Assembly: GCF_001484605.1 (NCBI RefSeq)
Contig: NZ_CP013747.1
Span: 992,001 to 1,056,000, forward strand
DNA: 64,000 nt
Direction of reading: 5' to 3'
From: Pseudarthrobacter sulfonivorans
GTDB taxonomy: Bacteria; Actinomycetota; Actinomycetes; Actinomycetales; Micrococcaceae
The translations under genes were made by a program, and so were the position numbers. Below, piece by piece: positions 37,691-48,669 of the stretch (positions are counted from its first letter, which is position 1; the number at the start of each line of letters is the position of its first letter). A model generated the notes under the pieces. It did not search any database and was not told the DNA's origin. It was given only the letters and a program-made list of their open reading frames with translations.

Positions 37691-39255
37691 GAAAGCTCTG
37701 CCTTAGTTTGTTCGGGGGTGGACAGCGTTGAAGATTCCGGCCTGCTCAGCTCACAGTATTCCTCGTGGCTCAGCGCCGCTACCCTGGAGTTCCGTCGACC
37801 GTAGCCGAAGTAGGCCGCCAGGCCCACCAGCATCCAGATTCCGAACGTCACCCAGGTGTCGGCGCCCAGGTTGGCCATGAGGTAAGCGCACATCAGGGCG
37901 CCGAGAATCGGAGTCAGGGGGAAGAGCGGGACCCGGAAGGTGCGCTTCAGCTCGGGCCTGGTGCGGCGCAGGTAGATTACTGCCACGTTGACCAGGGCGA
38001 AGGCGAACAGGGTGCCAATGCTCGTGGCGTCAGCCAGGGCGCCGAGTGGAACCAGGCCGGCCGTGACTGCCACGAGGATGCCCACGATCAGGGTGCCGGC
38101 AACCGGAGTGCCGGTCCTCGCGGAGACCCGGCCGAAGATTTTTGGAATGAGCCCGTCGCGCGCCATGGAGAGAAGAATGCGGGTCTGTCCGTAAAGGACA
38201 GTCAGCACGATGCTGGCGATGGCCAGGACTGCGCCGACGGCGAAGACCAGGGCGATCCACGGCTGCCCGGTGGTTTCCTCAAGGATCTTCACGAGTGCTG
38301 CTTCGTTACCATCGAACCAGCCCCAGGGACGGGCGCCGACGGCGGCCACGGCAACCAGGACATAGATGGTGGTGACGATCAGCATGGAGAGCATGATGGC
38401 CCGCGGCAGGTCGCGCTTGGGATTGCGGGCTTCCTCACCGGCCGTGGATGCCGCGTCGAAGCCGATGTACGAGAAGAAGACGCTGGAAGCGGCGGCTGAG
38501 ACACCGGCTGCGCCCATAGGCAGGAGAGGCTCGAAGTTGCCGGCGCTGAAGGCGGTGAAAGCCACTGCGCAGAAGAAGATCAGGATTCCCACCTTGACCA
38601 CCACGATGACGGTGTTAATCCAGGCGCTTTCCTTGGCGCCGCGAACCAGCAAGACCATGGCGAGCAGAACGATGACCATTGCCGGGATATTCACGACCCC
38701 GCCGTCTCCTGGGGGCTGGGAGATTGCGTCGGGCAGGAACTGGCCGAAGACCGCCAGGGACTCGTTCACGTACTGGCCGGCCCCAACTGACACTGCCGCG
38801 ACCGAGACTGCGTATTCGAGCACGAGGCACCAGCCACAGATCCAGGCCATGCCCTCGCCCAAAGTGGCGTAGCTGTAGGAATAGCTGGAGCCTGCCACCG
38901 GAACGAGACCGGCCATTTCGGCGTAGGACACTGCCGACAGCAAGGCGGCGAGTCCAGCGATGGCGAAGGAGATCCAGATCGCCGGCCCGGCCAAGGGAAC
39001 GGATTCGCCGAGGATGACCAGGATGCCGGTCCCCAGGGTGGCGCCGACACTGATCATTGTCAGCTGGAAAACGCCGAAGCTGCGGACCAGGCGGGTTCCG
39101 CCGTGGCCTGTTTCGGCTTCATTGACCATCTGTCCGATCGGCTTGCGGCGCAGCAGCTGCGCGGCCAGGCCGGGCCGGCCGGCAGGAGGTGCCGGCCGGC
39201 GTTCTGTGTAGGTGGGCACAGTCATCGTTGACGTCCGTTCGTGAGTAGTTGTCAT
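37687..39255 (-). CDS. APC family amino acid/amine permease
   Basis: A 522-residue permease with about 12 transmembrane helices. A family marker is GARPWGWFDG plus the GFDAASTAGEE segment near 265, which is typical of amino acid/polyamine/organocation transporters. The first ATG (39255) has GAGGGG only 2 nt upstream; ATG 39225 is an alternative start. It is coupled to the amine oxidase and divergent from alr, with about 70 bp between them. Confidence 0.88.
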   Translation of the reverse strand: MTTTHERTSTMTVPTYTERRPAPPAGRPGLAAQLLRRKPIGQMVNEAETGHGGTRLVRSFGVFQLTMISVGATLGTGILVILGESVPLAGPAIWISFAIAGLAALLSAVSYAEMAGLVPVAGSSYSYSYATLGEGMAWICGWCLVLEYAVSVAAVSVGAGQYVNESLAVFGQFLPDAISQPPGDGGVVNIPAMVIVLLAMVLLVRGAKESAWINTVIVVVKVGILIFFCAVAFTAFSAGNFEPLLPMGAAGVSAAASSVFFSYIGFDAASTAGEEARNPKRDLPRAIMLSMLIVTTIYVLVAVAAVGARPWGWFDGNEAALVKILEETTGQPWIALVFAVGAVLAIASIVLTVLYGQTRILLSMARDGLIPKIFGRVSARTGTPVAGTLIVGILVAVTAGLVPLGALADATSIGTLFAFALVNVAVIYLRRTRPELKRTFRVPLFPLTPILGALMCAYLMANLGADTWVTFGIWMLVGLAAYFGYGRRNSRVAALSHEEYCELSRPESSTLSTPEQTKAELS

Positions 39256-39311
39256 TTCCCCTCGCCCAGCTTAGGCGTGTGAGCCACCTCTCACGATTGT
39301 GCAAAATGACC

Positions 39312-39317
39312 TATAGT
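39312..39317 (+). promoter_or_regulatory. -10 element of alr
   Basis: TATAGT lies 8 nt before the alr ATG. No strong -35 or ribosome binding site is visible, so a leaderless or nearly leaderless mRNA is possible. Confidence 0.4.
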
Positions 39318-39325
39318 GTTCTGGC

Positions 39326-40540
39326 ATGAGACGTAATGCACAACAGAACAGCGCACCTTCGGTAGCGCTTTCCGGCCGGGTCAGCGTTGATCTGGCCGCG
39401 ATTTCCGATAATGTCCGCGCCCTCCGGGCACTCAGTCCCGCGCCGCATTTCATGGCGGTGGTGAAAGGCAATGCCTATGGCCACGGGCTTGTCGAGGTGG
39501 CGGAGGCTGCCCTCGCTGCCGGCGCCGACTGGCTCGGAACGGCACAGCTCACGGAGGCTCTTGCGCTACGCCGCGCAGGCATCACGGCGCCAGTGCTGTC
39601 CTGGCTGTACCTCGCCACAGCGTCCAGCGAGATCATTCGCGAAGCTGTGGAAAACGACGTCGACATGTCCTTGGGCAGCCCCGCCCAACTCGACGTAGTG
39701 GCCGGCATCGCCCGCACGCTCGGAAGGCCGGCCGCGGTCCACCTTGAGCTGGACAGCGGGTTGAGCCGCGGCGGCGCACGCGCGGAAGACTGGCCTGACC
39801 TTGTGGCCGCTGCACGCAACGCCGAGCTCGAGGGGACCCTCACTGTCCGGGGTATCTGGACCCACCTGGCCTGGGCCGACGTACCGGCCCACCCCGGGAA
39901 CGCCGCAGCGGTGGACGCCTTCGGGGAAGCCGTACGGCAGGCCAGGGAAGGCGGCCTGGAACCGGAGCTGAGGCATGTGTCCAGCTCTGCCAACATCCTG
40001 GACCGCCCTGAGTTCGCCTTCGACATGGTGCGGGCCGGGCTGGCCATTTATGGCCTGGCGCCCGCCGACCATCTTGACCCCGCGGATTTCGGGCTGCGCC
40101 CGGCCCTGACTGTCACGGCTCCCGTTGTGCTCGTGAAGAAGGTTCCGGCCGGCACCGGCGTGAGCTACGAACACCAGGCCATCACCCACGAGGCAAGGTA
40201 TCTGGGGCTGATCCCCCTCGGCTATGCGGACGGCATCCCGAAAGGCATCTCGGGGCGAAGCATTGTCCAACTGGGCGGCAGGCGGGTGCCCGTGATCGGC
40301 AAGGTGTGCATGGACCAGTTCATGGTGGACCTCGGCCCGGAAGCCTGCGGAGTTTCCGTCGGCGACACGGCCGTGCTGTTCGGCGATCCGGACACCGGTG
40401 CGGCGAGCGCGGACGAATGGGGCTCGGCCATCGGCAGCCACGGCGACGAAATCATCAACCGGATAGCGCCGCGGCTGCCCAGGGCCTACGAGTGCCCCGA
40501 CTACCAGGATCCCGAAGTCAGCGTGCCGCATGTCGCCTGA
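39326..40540 (+). CDS. alr: Alanine racemase
   Basis: A 404-residue PLP enzyme of fold type III making D-alanine for peptidoglycan. The PLP Lys lies in AVVKGNAYGHG (about 45-55) and the catalytic Tyr in GVSYEHQAITHE (near 282), with the C-terminal beta domain containing CMDQFMVDLG. It overlaps pucR by 11 nt on the same strand. Because the neighbours handle amines and amino acids, it could serve D-alanine catabolism as well as wall synthesis (inference). Confidence 0.93.
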   Translation: MRRNAQQNSAPSVALSGRVSVDLAAISDNVRALRALSPAPHFMAVVKGNAYGHGLVEVAEAALAAGADWLGTAQLTEALALRRAGITAPVLSWLYLATASSEIIREAVENDVDMSLGSPAQLDVVAGIARTLGRPAAVHLELDSGLSRGGARAEDWPDLVAAARNAELEGTLTVRGIWTHLAWADVPAHPGNAAAVDAFGEAVRQAREGGLEPELRHVSSSANILDRPEFAFDMVRAGLAIYGLAPADHLDPADFGLRPALTVTAPVVLVKKVPAGTGVSYEHQAITHEARYLGLIPLGYADGIPKGISGRSIVQLGGRRVPVIGKVCMDQFMVDLGPEACGVSVGDTAVLFGDPDTGAASADEWGSAIGSHGDEIINRIAPRLPRAYECPDYQDPEVSVPHVA

Positions 40541-42179
40541 AGCTGCCGCGGGAGCGGGCACCAGAGCCGTAACGGGAAGAGGGACCGGCGCCGAGCCGAT
40601 CAGCGCTGTCACGTTGGAGCAGTTCCTGGAAAAGTTGCCGCCGGAGTTGACGATCCTGCACGACGGCGGCAACGGTTCCGGCCTGCTGCGCTGGGTAGAG
40701 CCCAGCGAGCTGGAGGACCCCACGCCGTACCTGCTCGACGGCGAGTTCCTCCTCACGGCGGGGCTGCCGTTTGTGGGCGAGGCAAGCAACCAGGCCCGGG
40801 TTGACGCGTACGTGCGGCGTCTGGTGGGAGCCGGGGTGGGGGCCCTGGGCTTCGGGCTGGAACCCTACTTCGACGCAGTGCCGGAGGCACTGGTGAAGGC
40901 CTGCATCCGGCATAACCTGACGCTGGTTGAGGTGCCAGGCACTGTGCCGTTCGCTGCCATCGGGCTGGAATTTTCGCAGCTGCTCGAATCGGATAACGCC
41001 AAAGTCTTCAGGCAGCTGGCGGACATCAACCGGCAGCTGATGCGCGCAGTCCTCTCCGCCCGTCCCGAGCATGAACTCCTGGCCGCCCTGGCCCAGCGGG
41101 TTCCCGTGTGGGCAGTGCTGGTCGGCGCGGACGGAAGGGTCCGCGCCCGGGCGGGCACCGGCGTCGAACTTCCCGCCCTGCAGCAGATTCTCGACCGGCT
41201 GCTCGGCGGCAGCGGCCCCCGGGTGGAAATGGATTCGTTCGACATTCCCGGATCTGTCCTGGTGTTCGGGCACCCACTGCGCAGCACGCGGGACGCCAAC
41301 CTCGGCGCTTTGATTCTCGGGACGGACCAGCCGCTGACGCCCTCGCAGAACAGCGTGGTCTCATCCGCCGTCGGGCTGCTGGAACTGCTGGTCCGGCAGC
41401 GGACCAGCGGATCCCTCGCGCCGAGCCAGCTGGCCACAGCGCTGCTGCTGCATCCGGAAAGCCTGGCCAGCGGCGGAACGCGGCACATCAACGGACTCAG
41501 GGACCTGCTGGCCCAAAGCACCTCCTCCACCCGTTCGGCGCCGCTTCGCGTGGTGCAGGGTATCAAGGCGGAGCAGGGCACGTGGCCGGCGGGCGACAGT
41601 CCCGTCCGGGAGCTGCTGCAGTGGCGGCGGCTGTTCGACACCAAACTCGTGGAGGTCACGGATTACGGGTTCGCTGCCGTCACCCGGCTGAAGGTTGATG
41701 ATGCCCTGGCAAGCGAAGTCGAGAAGCTCGGCTGGCGCCTGGTCATCGGGGATGCCACCGAACTGGCGGGACTGGCGGGAGCGTACCAGCGCGCAGCGTC
41801 GCTGCGGTCCCGCGTCCAGGCAAGCGGACAAAGTGTGCGCGTGGATGACGTCACGTGGTCAGTCGCTGGGCTGTTGGGCCGCAGCGCCGGCACCATGCTT
41901 GCCACCCGGCTGCTGGAACCGATCCTGGCGCAGGAGCCTGACCGAATCAGCTCCCAACTCAGTGTCCTGAAAGCGTGGCTGGGCGAAAACGGCAACTGGG
42001 ATGCCACTGCCAAAGTCCTGGGGATGCACAGGAACAGCGTGCGGCGCCAGATCAATGCATTGGGCGAGCTGCTTGCCATGGACCTTGGTTCCGCCCAAGT
42101 GCGGGCAGAGCTGTGGATTGCCCTGCAGTACGTGGACGGCCTGGAAGACGGGACGGCTCAAACGCCCCAGGACCGGTAG
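40530..42179 (+). CDS. PucR family transcriptional regulator
   Basis: A 549-residue regulator with an N-terminal PucR ligand-binding domain (about residues 20-150) and a C-terminal helix-turn-helix of the PucR/CdaR type (LKAWLGENGNWDATAKVLG then HRNSVRRQINALGELL, about 482-517). Relatives control purine, GABA or polyamine catabolism. It is translationally overlapped with alr and adjacent to the amine oxidase/permease pair, which are plausible targets. Its last 22 bp overlap the convergent nitrilase gene. Confidence 0.88.
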   Translation: MSPEAAAGAGTRAVTGRGTGAEPISAVTLEQFLEKLPPELTILHDGGNGSGLLRWVEPSELEDPTPYLLDGEFLLTAGLPFVGEASNQARVDAYVRRLVGAGVGALGFGLEPYFDAVPEALVKACIRHNLTLVEVPGTVPFAAIGLEFSQLLESDNAKVFRQLADINRQLMRAVLSARPEHELLAALAQRVPVWAVLVGADGRVRARAGTGVELPALQQILDRLLGGSGPRVEMDSFDIPGSVLVFGHPLRSTRDANLGALILGTDQPLTPSQNSVVSSAVGLLELLVRQRTSGSLAPSQLATALLLHPESLASGGTRHINGLRDLLAQSTSSTRSAPLRVVQGIKAEQGTWPAGDSPVRELLQWRRLFDTKLVEVTDYGFAAVTRLKVDDALASEVEKLGWRLVIGDATELAGLAGAYQRAASLRSRVQASGQSVRVDDVTWSVAGLLGRSAGTMLATRLLEPILAQEPDRISSQLSVLKAWLGENGNWDATAKVLGMHRNSVRRQINALGELLAMDLGSAQVRAELWIALQYVDGLEDGTAQTPQDR

Positions 42180-42952
42180 AGCTCCGGGCGGCGTTCCCGC
42201 AAGTAGGGCACCACGTCACGGGCTTTCCGGGCGGCGTCCGGTTCCACCTCCGCGTACAGGAGTTCGGCTCCCGGTCCCGCCGTGGCTAGCAGCGAACCAT
42301 CCGGTCCGGCAATGACGCTGCCGCCGAGGAATTCGCAGCCGTCCTCGGTTCCCGAGTGGTTGGCATAGGCGATGGTCAGCTGGCTTTCCAGCGCGCGGGC
42401 CCGGAGCAGGACCTGGGGAACCGTCTCGAAACCGTGCGCCAGTGCGGTGGGCACCAGGAGCAGCTCGGCTCCGCCCAGCGCGGCGGCCCTGACCGTTTCC
42501 GGAAATTCCACGTCGTAGCAGATCACCATGGATGTCCGGAACCCGTTGAAATCGACGACGGCGGGACCCGCCCCGGCGGGGCTGAACGCCGCGCGTTCGT
42601 TATCACCAAAGAGGTGCACCTTGGCGTAGCTGAGAAGCTCAACCCCCGCGGCGTCCACCAGCGTGGACGTGATATGCCAGCTGCCCCCTTCCGTCACTGA
42701 CGGCAGGCTGTAGACCAGTCCGATTCCGTGGCGGCGCGCGATGCCTGCCAGCGTCTCCCTGATGGCGGGAAGCCCGGCGGGGTCGAATTCCGCGCGGAGC
42801 CTCAGCGGGGCGTATCCAACGGGGAAGAGTTCTGGGGTCACCAGGACGGCTGCGCCTTTCGCGGCGGCCGCCTTGGCAGCCGCATCCAGGGCGGCGCAGT
42901 TTGCGTCAACGTCGAGTACGCGGGCGTTTGCCTGCATCAGGGCCAGCAGCAC
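42158..42952 (-). CDS. Nitrilase-superfamily carbon-nitrogen hydrolase
   Basis: A 264-residue amidase of the nitrilase superfamily. The Glu-Lys-Cys triad is visible: Glu in VLVTPELFPVGY (near 42), Lys in YAKVHLFGDNE (near 114) and Cys in MVICYDVEFPE (near 147). The long ORF has an atypical N terminus; I chose the GTG at 42952 (VLLALMQANA), because GAGGTGG is 5 nt upstream. GTG 42961 is another option. The substrate is probably an amide linked to amine degradation, given the neighbouring PucR and amine oxidase. Confidence 0.88.
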   Translation of the reverse strand: MLLALMQANARVLDVDANCAALDAAAKAAAAKGAAVLVTPELFPVGYAPLRLRAEFDPAGLPAIRETLAGIARRHGIGLVYSLPSVTEGGSWHITSTLVDAAGVELLSYAKVHLFGDNERAAFSPAGAGPAVVDFNGFRTSMVICYDVEFPETVRAAALGGAELLLVPTALAHGFETVPQVLLRARALESQLTIAYANHSGTEDGCEFLGGSVIAGPDGSLLATAGPGAELLYAEVEPDAARKARDVVPYLRERRPELYRSWGV

Positions 42953-43121
42953 CGTTTCCACCTCACATGATCGGGACGGCCACAGGAAGTATGCGTCCGC
43001 TTTTTCCAGCCTAGCCACCGGCCCTGAACGGCATCCGGGCCAATTGCACCTGCCAAAGCCACCGGACGGACGGATCGTCCCATCATTTTGTCTCATCCGG
43101 CAAACTCCTTGCGTTAACTTC

Positions 43122-43138
43122 TTGACTGCAATGGTCAA
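43122..43138 (+). promoter_or_regulatory. Candidate operator upstream of ROK regulator
   Basis: TTGAC-N7-GTCAA (43122-43138) lies 20 nt upstream of the ROK start codon. A smaller related dyad TCAAG-A-CTTGA (44376-44386) lies before the transporter operon; a shared operator is a guess from position and symmetry. Confidence 0.35.
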
Positions 43139-43158
43139 AGTAAGGCAATCTTCTTTTC

Positions 43159-44349
43159 ATGTCCGCCACACCGCGCTCGACGAGGAGCAAACCAAAAAAT
43201 CCGGGATCCCAGTCAGCCCTCCGGCAACTGAACCAGCAACGGATCATCGAGACCCTCATGAGCGGTCCGTCCACCCAGGCCGAGCTTGCACGCCAGACCG
43301 GCCTCTCCACCGCCACGGTCTCCAATATCGTCAAAATCATGCAGGATGCGGGCCTGGCGTCCACCGAACCGATCACCAGTTCCGGACGCCGGGCACTCAA
43401 CGTGCGGCTCAACAGCAACGGCGCGGTGGCCGTGGGAATCGACTTCGGGCGGCGGCATCTCCGCGTGGTCCTGGCCTCCTTGAGCTACCACGTGATCGCC
43501 GAGGAATCCGTCCTGCTGCCACTGGGCCACCAGGCCGAGGAAGGCATCCGGGCAGCCGTCGGACTACTGGACAAACTGCTGGAGCAAAGCGGCGTGGACC
43601 GGACCCTGGTGGTGGGCGCCGGCGTCGGAATTCCCGGCCCCATCGACCGCCGGACCGGCACCGTGGCGCAGGGCGCCATCCTCCCGGAATGGGTGGGAAT
43701 CAACATCCTTCACCATCTGGAGGAAACCCTCAAAATACCTGTATTCGTTGACAACGACGCCAATCTTGGCGCTTGGTCCGAGGTTACGTGGGGGCCGCAT
43801 TCAGGCGTGAGCAACCTGATGTTCCTCAAGATCGGATCGGGCATCGGCGCCGGCCTTATCCTCAACGGCGCGCCCTACTACGGCACCGTTGGTATTACCG
43901 GCGAAATCGGCCATGCAACTATCCACGAGCACGGACTCGTGTGCCGCTGCGGCAACCGTGGCTGCCTGGAAACCATTGCCTCCACCACCACCATGATGGA
44001 GCTGCTGGGCCGCGGGGAAGACCCACCCCTCACACCTGCGGACATCGTGCGCAAAGCCCTAGCGCGCGACTCCGCCACGCTCAGGGTGGTGGACGATGCA
44101 GGCCTGGCAGTTGGACGCGCCCTGGGCAACGTAGCGAACCTGATCAACCCTGAAGTCATCGTGGTGGGCGGTCCCCTTGCGGGCCTGGGCGACCTGCTGC
44201 TCGATCCCATTCGGCGGGGGCTTATCCGGCATGCAGTGCCGGTGATCGGCGAGACCACCACACTGACGATGTCCTCACTTGGGGACCGCGCAGAGGCTTT
44301 GGGAGCGGCCGCACTGGTGTTCCAGCATGCCGGGATCCGGCGTGCGTAG
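43159..44349 (+). CDS. ROK family transcriptional regulator
   Basis: A 396-residue sugar-responsive repressor. A winged helix-turn-helix (TQAELARQTGLSTATVSNIV, about 36-55) is followed by a ROK ATPase-fold domain. This has IGIDFGRRHLRVVL (about 96-109), GVGIPGPIDR, VDNDANLGAWSE and the zinc motif CRCGNRGCLE (about 263-272). It probably controls the monosaccharide importer that starts 131 nt downstream on the same strand. Confidence 0.9.
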   Translation: MSATPRSTRSKPKNPGSQSALRQLNQQRIIETLMSGPSTQAELARQTGLSTATVSNIVKIMQDAGLASTEPITSSGRRALNVRLNSNGAVAVGIDFGRRHLRVVLASLSYHVIAEESVLLPLGHQAEEGIRAAVGLLDKLLEQSGVDRTLVVGAGVGIPGPIDRRTGTVAQGAILPEWVGINILHHLEETLKIPVFVDNDANLGAWSEVTWGPHSGVSNLMFLKIGSGIGAGLILNGAPYYGTVGITGEIGHATIHEHGLVCRCGNRGCLETIASTTTMMELLGRGEDPPLTPADIVRKALARDSATLRVVDDAGLAVGRALGNVANLINPEVIVVGGPLAGLGDLLLDPIRRGLIRHAVPVIGETTTLTMSSLGDRAEALGAAALVFQHAGIRRA

Positions 44350-44382
44350 CCGTTTCGTTATCCCGGTAATTGCGTTCAAGAC

Positions 44383-44412
44383 TTGACGACAACCCGTGTG
44401 ATCCAGTTTACT
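44383..44412 (+). promoter_or_regulatory. Promoter candidate of the monosaccharide ABC operon
   Basis: TTGACG (44383-44388) and TTTACT (44407-44412), spacer 18 nt, about 70 nt before the ATPase start. The -35 overlaps the TCAAG-A-CTTGA dyad, so a ROK-type repressor bound there could block it. Confidence 0.5.
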
Positions 44413-44480
44413 TTTTCATCAGACGACCCTGCGCTTTGCTGGGCGGACAAAGAAGTCATGCATTGGAGGCGTAAGGACAA

Positions 44481-46037
<1,557 letters not shown>

Positions 46038-46084
46038 TCCACTGCAGCCTTCCAGAACCTTCCAGATACAAGGACTGAAAAACA

Positions 46085-47368
46085 ATGAACGCGCTCAAGA
46101 AACTCTTCGGTGGCGACACCCGCCAGTTCGGCATGATCTTTGCCTTGGTGGCTCTGATAGTTCTCTTCCAGTGGCTCACAGGCGGCATCACGCTCACCCC
46201 GGGCAATGTCATCAACCTCTTCAACGGCAACTCCTACATCCTCATTCTCGCCATCGGCATGGTGCTGGTCATCATCGCCGGACACATTGACCTGTCGGTG
46301 GGCTCCGTGGCGGCGTTCGTGGGCATGGTGGTGGCCATCGCCATGCGGGACTGGGACATCCCCTGGTTCCTGGCGATCCTGCTCGGCCTGGGCCTGGGTG
46401 CCTTGATCGGAGCATGGCACGGCTGGTGGACGGCGTACGTCGGCATTCCGGCGTTCATCGTGACCCTGGCGGGCATGCTGATCTTCCGCGGGGCGCAACA
46501 GTTCGTTGGCCAGTCCAACTCTATTCCGGTCCCCCGGGAGTTCCAGTACATCGGCGCCGGCTACCTCCCCGAAATAGGACCGAACACCGGATTCAACAAC
46601 CTCACGCTGCTCCTCGGACTCGCCGCCGTTGCGTTCGTTGTCTACAGCGAAGTCCGGCGCCGCCGCACGGCCAAGGCGCTCGGAGCGGAGGTTTCGGAAA
46701 CCTGGGTCAGTGTCCTCAGGCTTGTCCTGATCTGCGGCGGGATTCTCTACGCCACCTACCTGTTTGCCACCGGCCGCCCGGGCACGTCCTTCCCGATTCC
46801 AGGCCTGATCCTCGCCGTGATGGTTCTGATCTACGGCTTCGTCTCTTCCAAGACGGTGGTGGGACGCCACGTTTACGCAGTGGGCGGCAACCGCCACGCC
46901 GCCGAGCTGTCCGGTGTGAAGTCAAAGAAGATCAACTTCCTGGTCATGATGAACATGTCCATCATCGCCGGGCTCGCTGGAATGATCTTCGTGGCCCGCT
47001 CAACCTCTGCAGGACCGTCTGACGGTACCGGCTGGGAGCTGGACGCCATCGCTGCTGTCTTCATCGGCGGCGCTGCCGTGACGGGCGGCGTGGGTACCGT
47101 CATCGGATCCATCGTCGGAGGCCTGGTCATGGCTGTGCTGAACAACGGCCTGCAGCTCCTCAGCGTCGGCGCCGACTGGCAGTCCATGATCAAGGGCCTG
47201 GTGCTGCTGGTGGCCGTTGCCATCGACGTCTACAACAAGTCGCAGGGCCGGGCATCGATCATCGGGCTGATGATGAAGAACTTCAACCGTCCGTCCGGCG
47301 GGCCAGGCACACCGCTGCAGCCGGATGAAACCACCTCCACCAAAGAAGTCATTTCCAGGGAAGCCTGA
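46085..47368 (+). CDS. Monosaccharide ABC transporter permease (MmsB/GguB-like)
   Basis: A 427-residue inner-membrane permease of the BPD_transp_2 family with about ten hydrophobic helices. It includes the family segment AGHIDLSVGSVAAFVGMV (about 60-77) and AVGGNRHAAELSGVKSKKI (about 264-282). The charged segment around 180-200 (EVRRRRTAKALG) is a cytosolic loop. It lies between the ATPase and the binding protein, with about 50-nt gaps. Confidence 0.92.
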   Translation: MNALKKLFGGDTRQFGMIFALVALIVLFQWLTGGITLTPGNVINLFNGNSYILILAIGMVLVIIAGHIDLSVGSVAAFVGMVVAIAMRDWDIPWFLAILLGLGLGALIGAWHGWWTAYVGIPAFIVTLAGMLIFRGAQQFVGQSNSIPVPREFQYIGAGYLPEIGPNTGFNNLTLLLGLAAVAFVVYSEVRRRRTAKALGAEVSETWVSVLRLVLICGGILYATYLFATGRPGTSFPIPGLILAVMVLIYGFVSSKTVVGRHVYAVGGNRHAAELSGVKSKKINFLVMMNMSIIAGLAGMIFVARSTSAGPSDGTGWELDAIAAVFIGGAAVTGGVGTVIGSIVGGLVMAVLNNGLQLLSVGADWQSMIKGLVLLVAVAIDVYNKSQGRASIIGLMMKNFNRPSGGPGTPLQPDETTSTKEVISREA

Positions 47369-47418
47369 GCGATTCAGGTTCCGGAACCAACACCCCAAAA
47401 AAGAAAGTGGACCAAGAA

Positions 47419-48516
47419 ATGCGAATGATTGGTAAAGCAGGAAAGGCAGCAGCGATAGCTGCAATCGCAGCACTGGCGCTGACGGCCTGCGGACGGGCCG
47501 AACCCGGCACCTCCAGCACCACCGGTGGAGCCAGCGGCTTTGCACAGGACTCCGCCATCGGCGTCGCGCTTCCCAAGAAGACCAGCGAAAACTGGGTGCT
47601 GGCAGAGAAGCTGTTCAACGACGGACTCAACAGTGCCGGATTCAAGCCGACCGTCCAGTTCGCCAACAACGGTGTGGCTGAGCAGCAGAACCAGATCAGC
47701 GCCATGATCGCCAAGGGCGCCAAAGTGATCATCGTGGGTGCCCTCGACGGCTCCCAGCTGGGGACCCAGCTCCAGCAGGCCAAGGACGCAGGCGCCACCA
47801 TCATCGCCTACGACCGGCTCCTGCTGAACACGGCAAACGTGGACTACTACGTGGCCTACGACAACTTCAAGGTGGGCGAGCTCCAGGGCCAGGCCCTCCT
47901 GGACGGCATGAAGGCCAAGAAGCCTTCCGGCCCGTACAACATTGAACTGCTGGCAGGCTCACCGGATGATGCCAACGCGAAGGTGTTCTTCGACGGCGCC
48001 ATGAAGGTCCTCAAGCCGAAGATCGACGACGGCACGCTGAAGGTGCTCTCCGGCCAGACGACGTTTGAAAAGGCCGTCACGCAGGATTGGAAGGCTGAGA
48101 ACGCCCAGCGCCGGATGGATACCCTCTTGACCGGTTCCTACGGCACGGCGTCGCTGGACGGTGTCCTTTCGCCGAACGACACGCTTGCCCGGGCAGTCAT
48201 CACCTCCGTCAAGGCCGCCGGCAAGCCGCTTCCCGTCATCACTGGCCAGGACTCCGAGGAGGAATCGGTCAAGTCCATCCTTGCCGGCGAGCAGTACTCC
48301 ACCATCAACAAGGACACCCGCAAGCTCGTTGAGCACGCGATCGTGATGGTCAAGGATCTCCAGGCAGGCAAGACGCCTGAGGTCAACGACGACAAGTCCT
48401 ACAACAACACGGTGAAGACCGTACCCGCCTTCCTGCTGCCGCCGGTCATCGTGACCGCCGCCAACGTGAAGACGGCCTACGTGGACGATCCGGTACTGGG
48501 CCCGCTGACCAAGTAA
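47419..48516 (+). CDS. Monosaccharide-binding lipoprotein (ChvE-like)
   Basis: A 365-residue substrate-binding lipoprotein with a lipobox LALTAC (Cys about residue 23) and the type I periplasmic-binding fold. Segments typical of ChvE-type proteins are SDDNAN-like SPDDANAKVFFDGAM (about 179-193), the ASLDGVLSPNDTLA region and ITGQDSEEESVKSI. GTG 47407 is the ORF start, but ATG 47419 fits better, with a purine-rich site 8 nt upstream. A 16-bp terminator follows. Likely ligands are aldoses such as galactose, glucose, xylose or arabinose. Confidence 0.92.
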   Translation: MRMIGKAGKAAAIAAIAALALTACGRAEPGTSSTTGGASGFAQDSAIGVALPKKTSENWVLAEKLFNDGLNSAGFKPTVQFANNGVAEQQNQISAMIAKGAKVIIVGALDGSQLGTQLQQAKDAGATIIAYDRLLLNTANVDYYVAYDNFKVGELQGQALLDGMKAKKPSGPYNIELLAGSPDDANAKVFFDGAMKVLKPKIDDGTLKVLSGQTTFEKAVTQDWKAENAQRRMDTLLTGSYGTASLDGVLSPNDTLARAVITSVKAAGKPLPVITGQDSEEESVKSILAGEQYSTINKDTRKLVEHAIVMVKDLQAGKTPEVNDDKSYNNTVKTVPAFLLPPVIVTAANVKTAYVDDPVLGPLTK

Positions 48517-48561
48517 CGCGGTCTAAGTAACGCGGTCCGCCGGTCACCACCGGTTTACACA

Positions 48562-48598
48562 GAATGCCCCGGCTCCCCCACAGGGAGCCGGGGCATTC
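48562..48598 (+). terminator. Terminator of the monosaccharide ABC operon
   Basis: A perfect 16-bp stem (48562-48577 with 48583-48598, 5-nt loop), 45 nt after the binding-protein stop. No run of T follows, so efficiency is uncertain. Confidence 0.75.
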
Positions 48599-48606
48599 CG
48601 CGTCCC

Positions 48607-48669
48607 AACGCTCTCTCACTTAATGCACGCTTTTCACTAACGCTCTCTCACTGCCCGCCGCCTTTTCAC
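48607..48669. repeat. Two-copy 32-bp direct repeat (AACGCTCTCTCACT)
   Basis: AACGCTCTCTCACT occurs at 48607-48620 and 48639-48652, and each copy is followed after about 4-5 nt by a CGC(C)TTTTCAC segment, giving a period of 32. It lies in the gap between the sugar operon and the permease. The rest of this 250-bp gap shows no gene. Confidence 0.75.
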
